From positions 1 through 6,378 of the forward strand of contig JAIERC010000462.1 of NCBI GenBank assembly GCA_019747165.1: DNA of 6,378 bases, read 5' to 3'. The translations under genes were made by a program, and so were the position numbers. Under the pieces are notes generated by a model, which had not been told where the DNA came from, searched no databases, and saw only the letters and a list, made by a program, of their open reading frames with translations. This stretch comes from Sphingomonas sp. Lineage in GTDB: Bacteria; Pseudomonadota; Alphaproteobacteria; Sphingomonadales; Sphingomonadaceae. Of the stretch, positions 5,512 to 6,378 are shown in pieces (within the stretch, counting starts at the first letter, position 1; the number at the start of each line of letters is the position of its first letter).

Positions 5512-6378
5512 CCCAATTGATATTCTGGGTCGGGTCCTTGATGTCACAGGTTTTGCAATGAACGCAATTCTGCGCGTTGATCACGAACTTGGGATCGCCC
5601 GTTTCCTCGCCCACCACCTCGTAAACACCGGCCGGGCAATAACGCTGGGCGGGCTCGTCATACATGGGCAAATTATAGGCAATCGGCACCGACGGGTCTT
5701 TGAGCTGGAGATGGACGGGCTGGTCCTCTTCATGATTGGTGTTCGACAAAAACACCGACGAAAGCCGATCGAAGCTGAAAACTCCATCGGGCTTCGGATA
5801 ATCGATCTTGGGCACCAGGTCCTTTCGCCACATCTCTTCGTGATTGGCGTGATGGCCAAGCGTGAACGGCATTTTCACGCCCCAGCTTTCCAGCCACATC
5901 GTCGCCGTTGCCAGCGCGGCCCCCGCCAGCATCCCGAATTTCTCGATCAGCGGCAGCGCATTGCGCACCACCGACAATTCCTTGTGGACCCAGCTCTTTT
6001 CAAAGGCAGCGGGATAGGCCGTCAACTGATCACTGGTGCGCCCTTCGGCGATGGCAGCAAAGGCGGCTTCAGCGGCCATCATGCCTGATTTCATCGCCGT
6101 ATGGCTGCCCTTGATGCGCGGCACGTTCAGGAAGCCTGCCGAGCAGCCGATCAGGGCGCCGCCGGGAAAGATCAGCCTGGGTATGGCTTGCAAGCCGCCA
6201 TCGCTGATCGCCCGCGCGCCATAAGAAACCCGCTTGCCGCCCTTCAGAATCGCCGCAATCGACGGGTGAGTCTTCCAGCGCTGCATCTCCTGAAACGGCG
6301 ACAGATGCGGATTGCTATAGCTCAGCCACGTGACCAGCCCCAAGGCAACCTGGCCATTGGCCTGATGATAAAGGAATG
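5468..6378 (-). CDS. Electron-transfer flavoprotein-ubiquinone oxidoreductase, C-terminal part (cut by right edge)
   Basis: ETF-QO is a membrane-surface flavoprotein with FAD and one 4Fe-4S cluster. It takes electrons from reduced electron-transfer flavoprotein (fatty-acid and amino-acid oxidation) and passes them to ubiquinone. The last 302 residues are visible; the N-terminus with the FAD dinucleotide fold, perhaps 250 residues, lies beyond the right edge. Visible signatures are LSYSNPHLSPF, KTHPSIAAILKGGKRVSYGARA, the FAD/quinone-region motif GALIGCSAGFLNVPRIKG, and the cluster ligands Cys247, Cys271, Cys274 and Cys277 (visible numbering; C-x23-C-x2-C-x2-C). The ending INWVVPEGGGGPTYPNM is also typical of the family. 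All four cluster cysteines are intact. A TTG at 6343 is not the start, because the reading frame continues to the edge with family-like residues (FLYHQANGQVA). The last codons probably overlap the start of the TPR gene. Confidence 0.97.
   Translation of the reverse strand, partial: FLYHQANGQVALGLVTWLSYSNPHLSPFQEMQRWKTHPSIAAILKGGKRVSYGARAISDGGLQAIPRLIFPGGALIGCSAGFLNVPRIKGSHTAMKSGMMAAEAAFAAIAEGRTSDQLTAYPAAFEKSWVHKELSVVRNALPLIEKFGMLAGAALATATMWLESWGVKMPFTLGHHANHEEMWRKDLVPKIDYPKPDGVFSFDRLSSVFLSNTNHEEDQPVHLQLKDPSVPIAYNLPMYDEPAQRYCPAGVYEVVGEETGDPKFVINAQNCVHCKTCDIKDPTQNINWVVPEGGGGPTYPNM
5490..5494 (-). promoter_or_regulatory. Candidate ribosome-binding site for the TPR gene
   Basis: GGAGG on the minus strand matches the Shine-Dalgarno core and lies 8 nt before an in-frame ATC (5481). 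Starting there would give a 22-residue signal peptide (RTCKHLVIGLLMIGAPMPALA after the initiator). The same bases encode the conserved glycine run at the end of ETF-QO, so the match may be coincidental. Confidence 0.3.

Noticed and set aside
5408..6088. Plus-strand open frame of 226 codons opposite ETF-QO
   Set aside because: It mirrors the strongly conserved ETF-QO coding strand and shows no family motif of its own.
6341..6343. TTG as the start of ETF-QO
   Set aside because: The residues upstream to the window edge (FLYHQANGQVA) continue the family sequence, so the codon is an internal Leu and the gene is simply cut by the edge.
1..6378. Mobile elements, CRISPR, RNA genes or a defence system
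   Set aside because: I saw no transposase motif, direct-repeat array, tRNA- or rRNA-like sequence or compositional break; every gene but the small lipoprotein matches a known family.

Overview
The window looks like a chromosomal segment from an alphaproteobacterium, most likely a sphingomonad (Sphingomonas, Sphingopyxis or a relative). This rests on the high GC content, the protein sequences, and the order ETF-ubiquinone oxidoreductase, periplasmic TPR protein, ispE. Genus and species cannot be fixed from the sequence alone. All seven supported genes lie on the minus strand, so transcription runs from right to left and the window is almost fully coding. The genes at both edges are cut.

Right block (about 3034-6378), in transcription order: the C-terminal half of electron-transfer flavoprotein-ubiquinone oxidoreductase (N-terminus beyond the right edge); an exported tetratricopeptide-repeat protein whose start probably overlaps the oxidoreductase end and is hard to place; and ispE, the kinase of the methylerythritol phosphate (MEP) isoprenoid pathway, 9 nt after the TPR stop. 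A 223-nt gap follows. It contains a perfect 14-bp inverted repeat with a 3-nt loop and no convincing gene.

Left block (about 1-2810): an N-formylglutamate amidohydrolase-family protein, a small unrecognised lipoprotein (9-nt gap), a bifunctional NAD(P)H-hydrate epimerase/dehydratase (ATGA overlap), and the N-terminal third of an RlmD/RumA-type iron-sulfur RNA (uracil-5)-methyltransferase (another ATGA overlap), cut by the left edge. The close spacing suggests one co-transcribed unit. Its functions are mostly housekeeping: respiratory electron entry, isoprenoid precursors, nicotinamide cofactor repair and RNA modification.

I see no mobile element, CRISPR array, RNA gene or phage signature, and no clear new multi-gene system. 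The best lead is a probable in-frame loss of about 28 residues from the epimerase half of the cofactor-repair enzyme, removing the family's DxPSG segment. The next is the start of the TPR gene: a good ribosome-binding site and signal peptide line up on an ATC codon.
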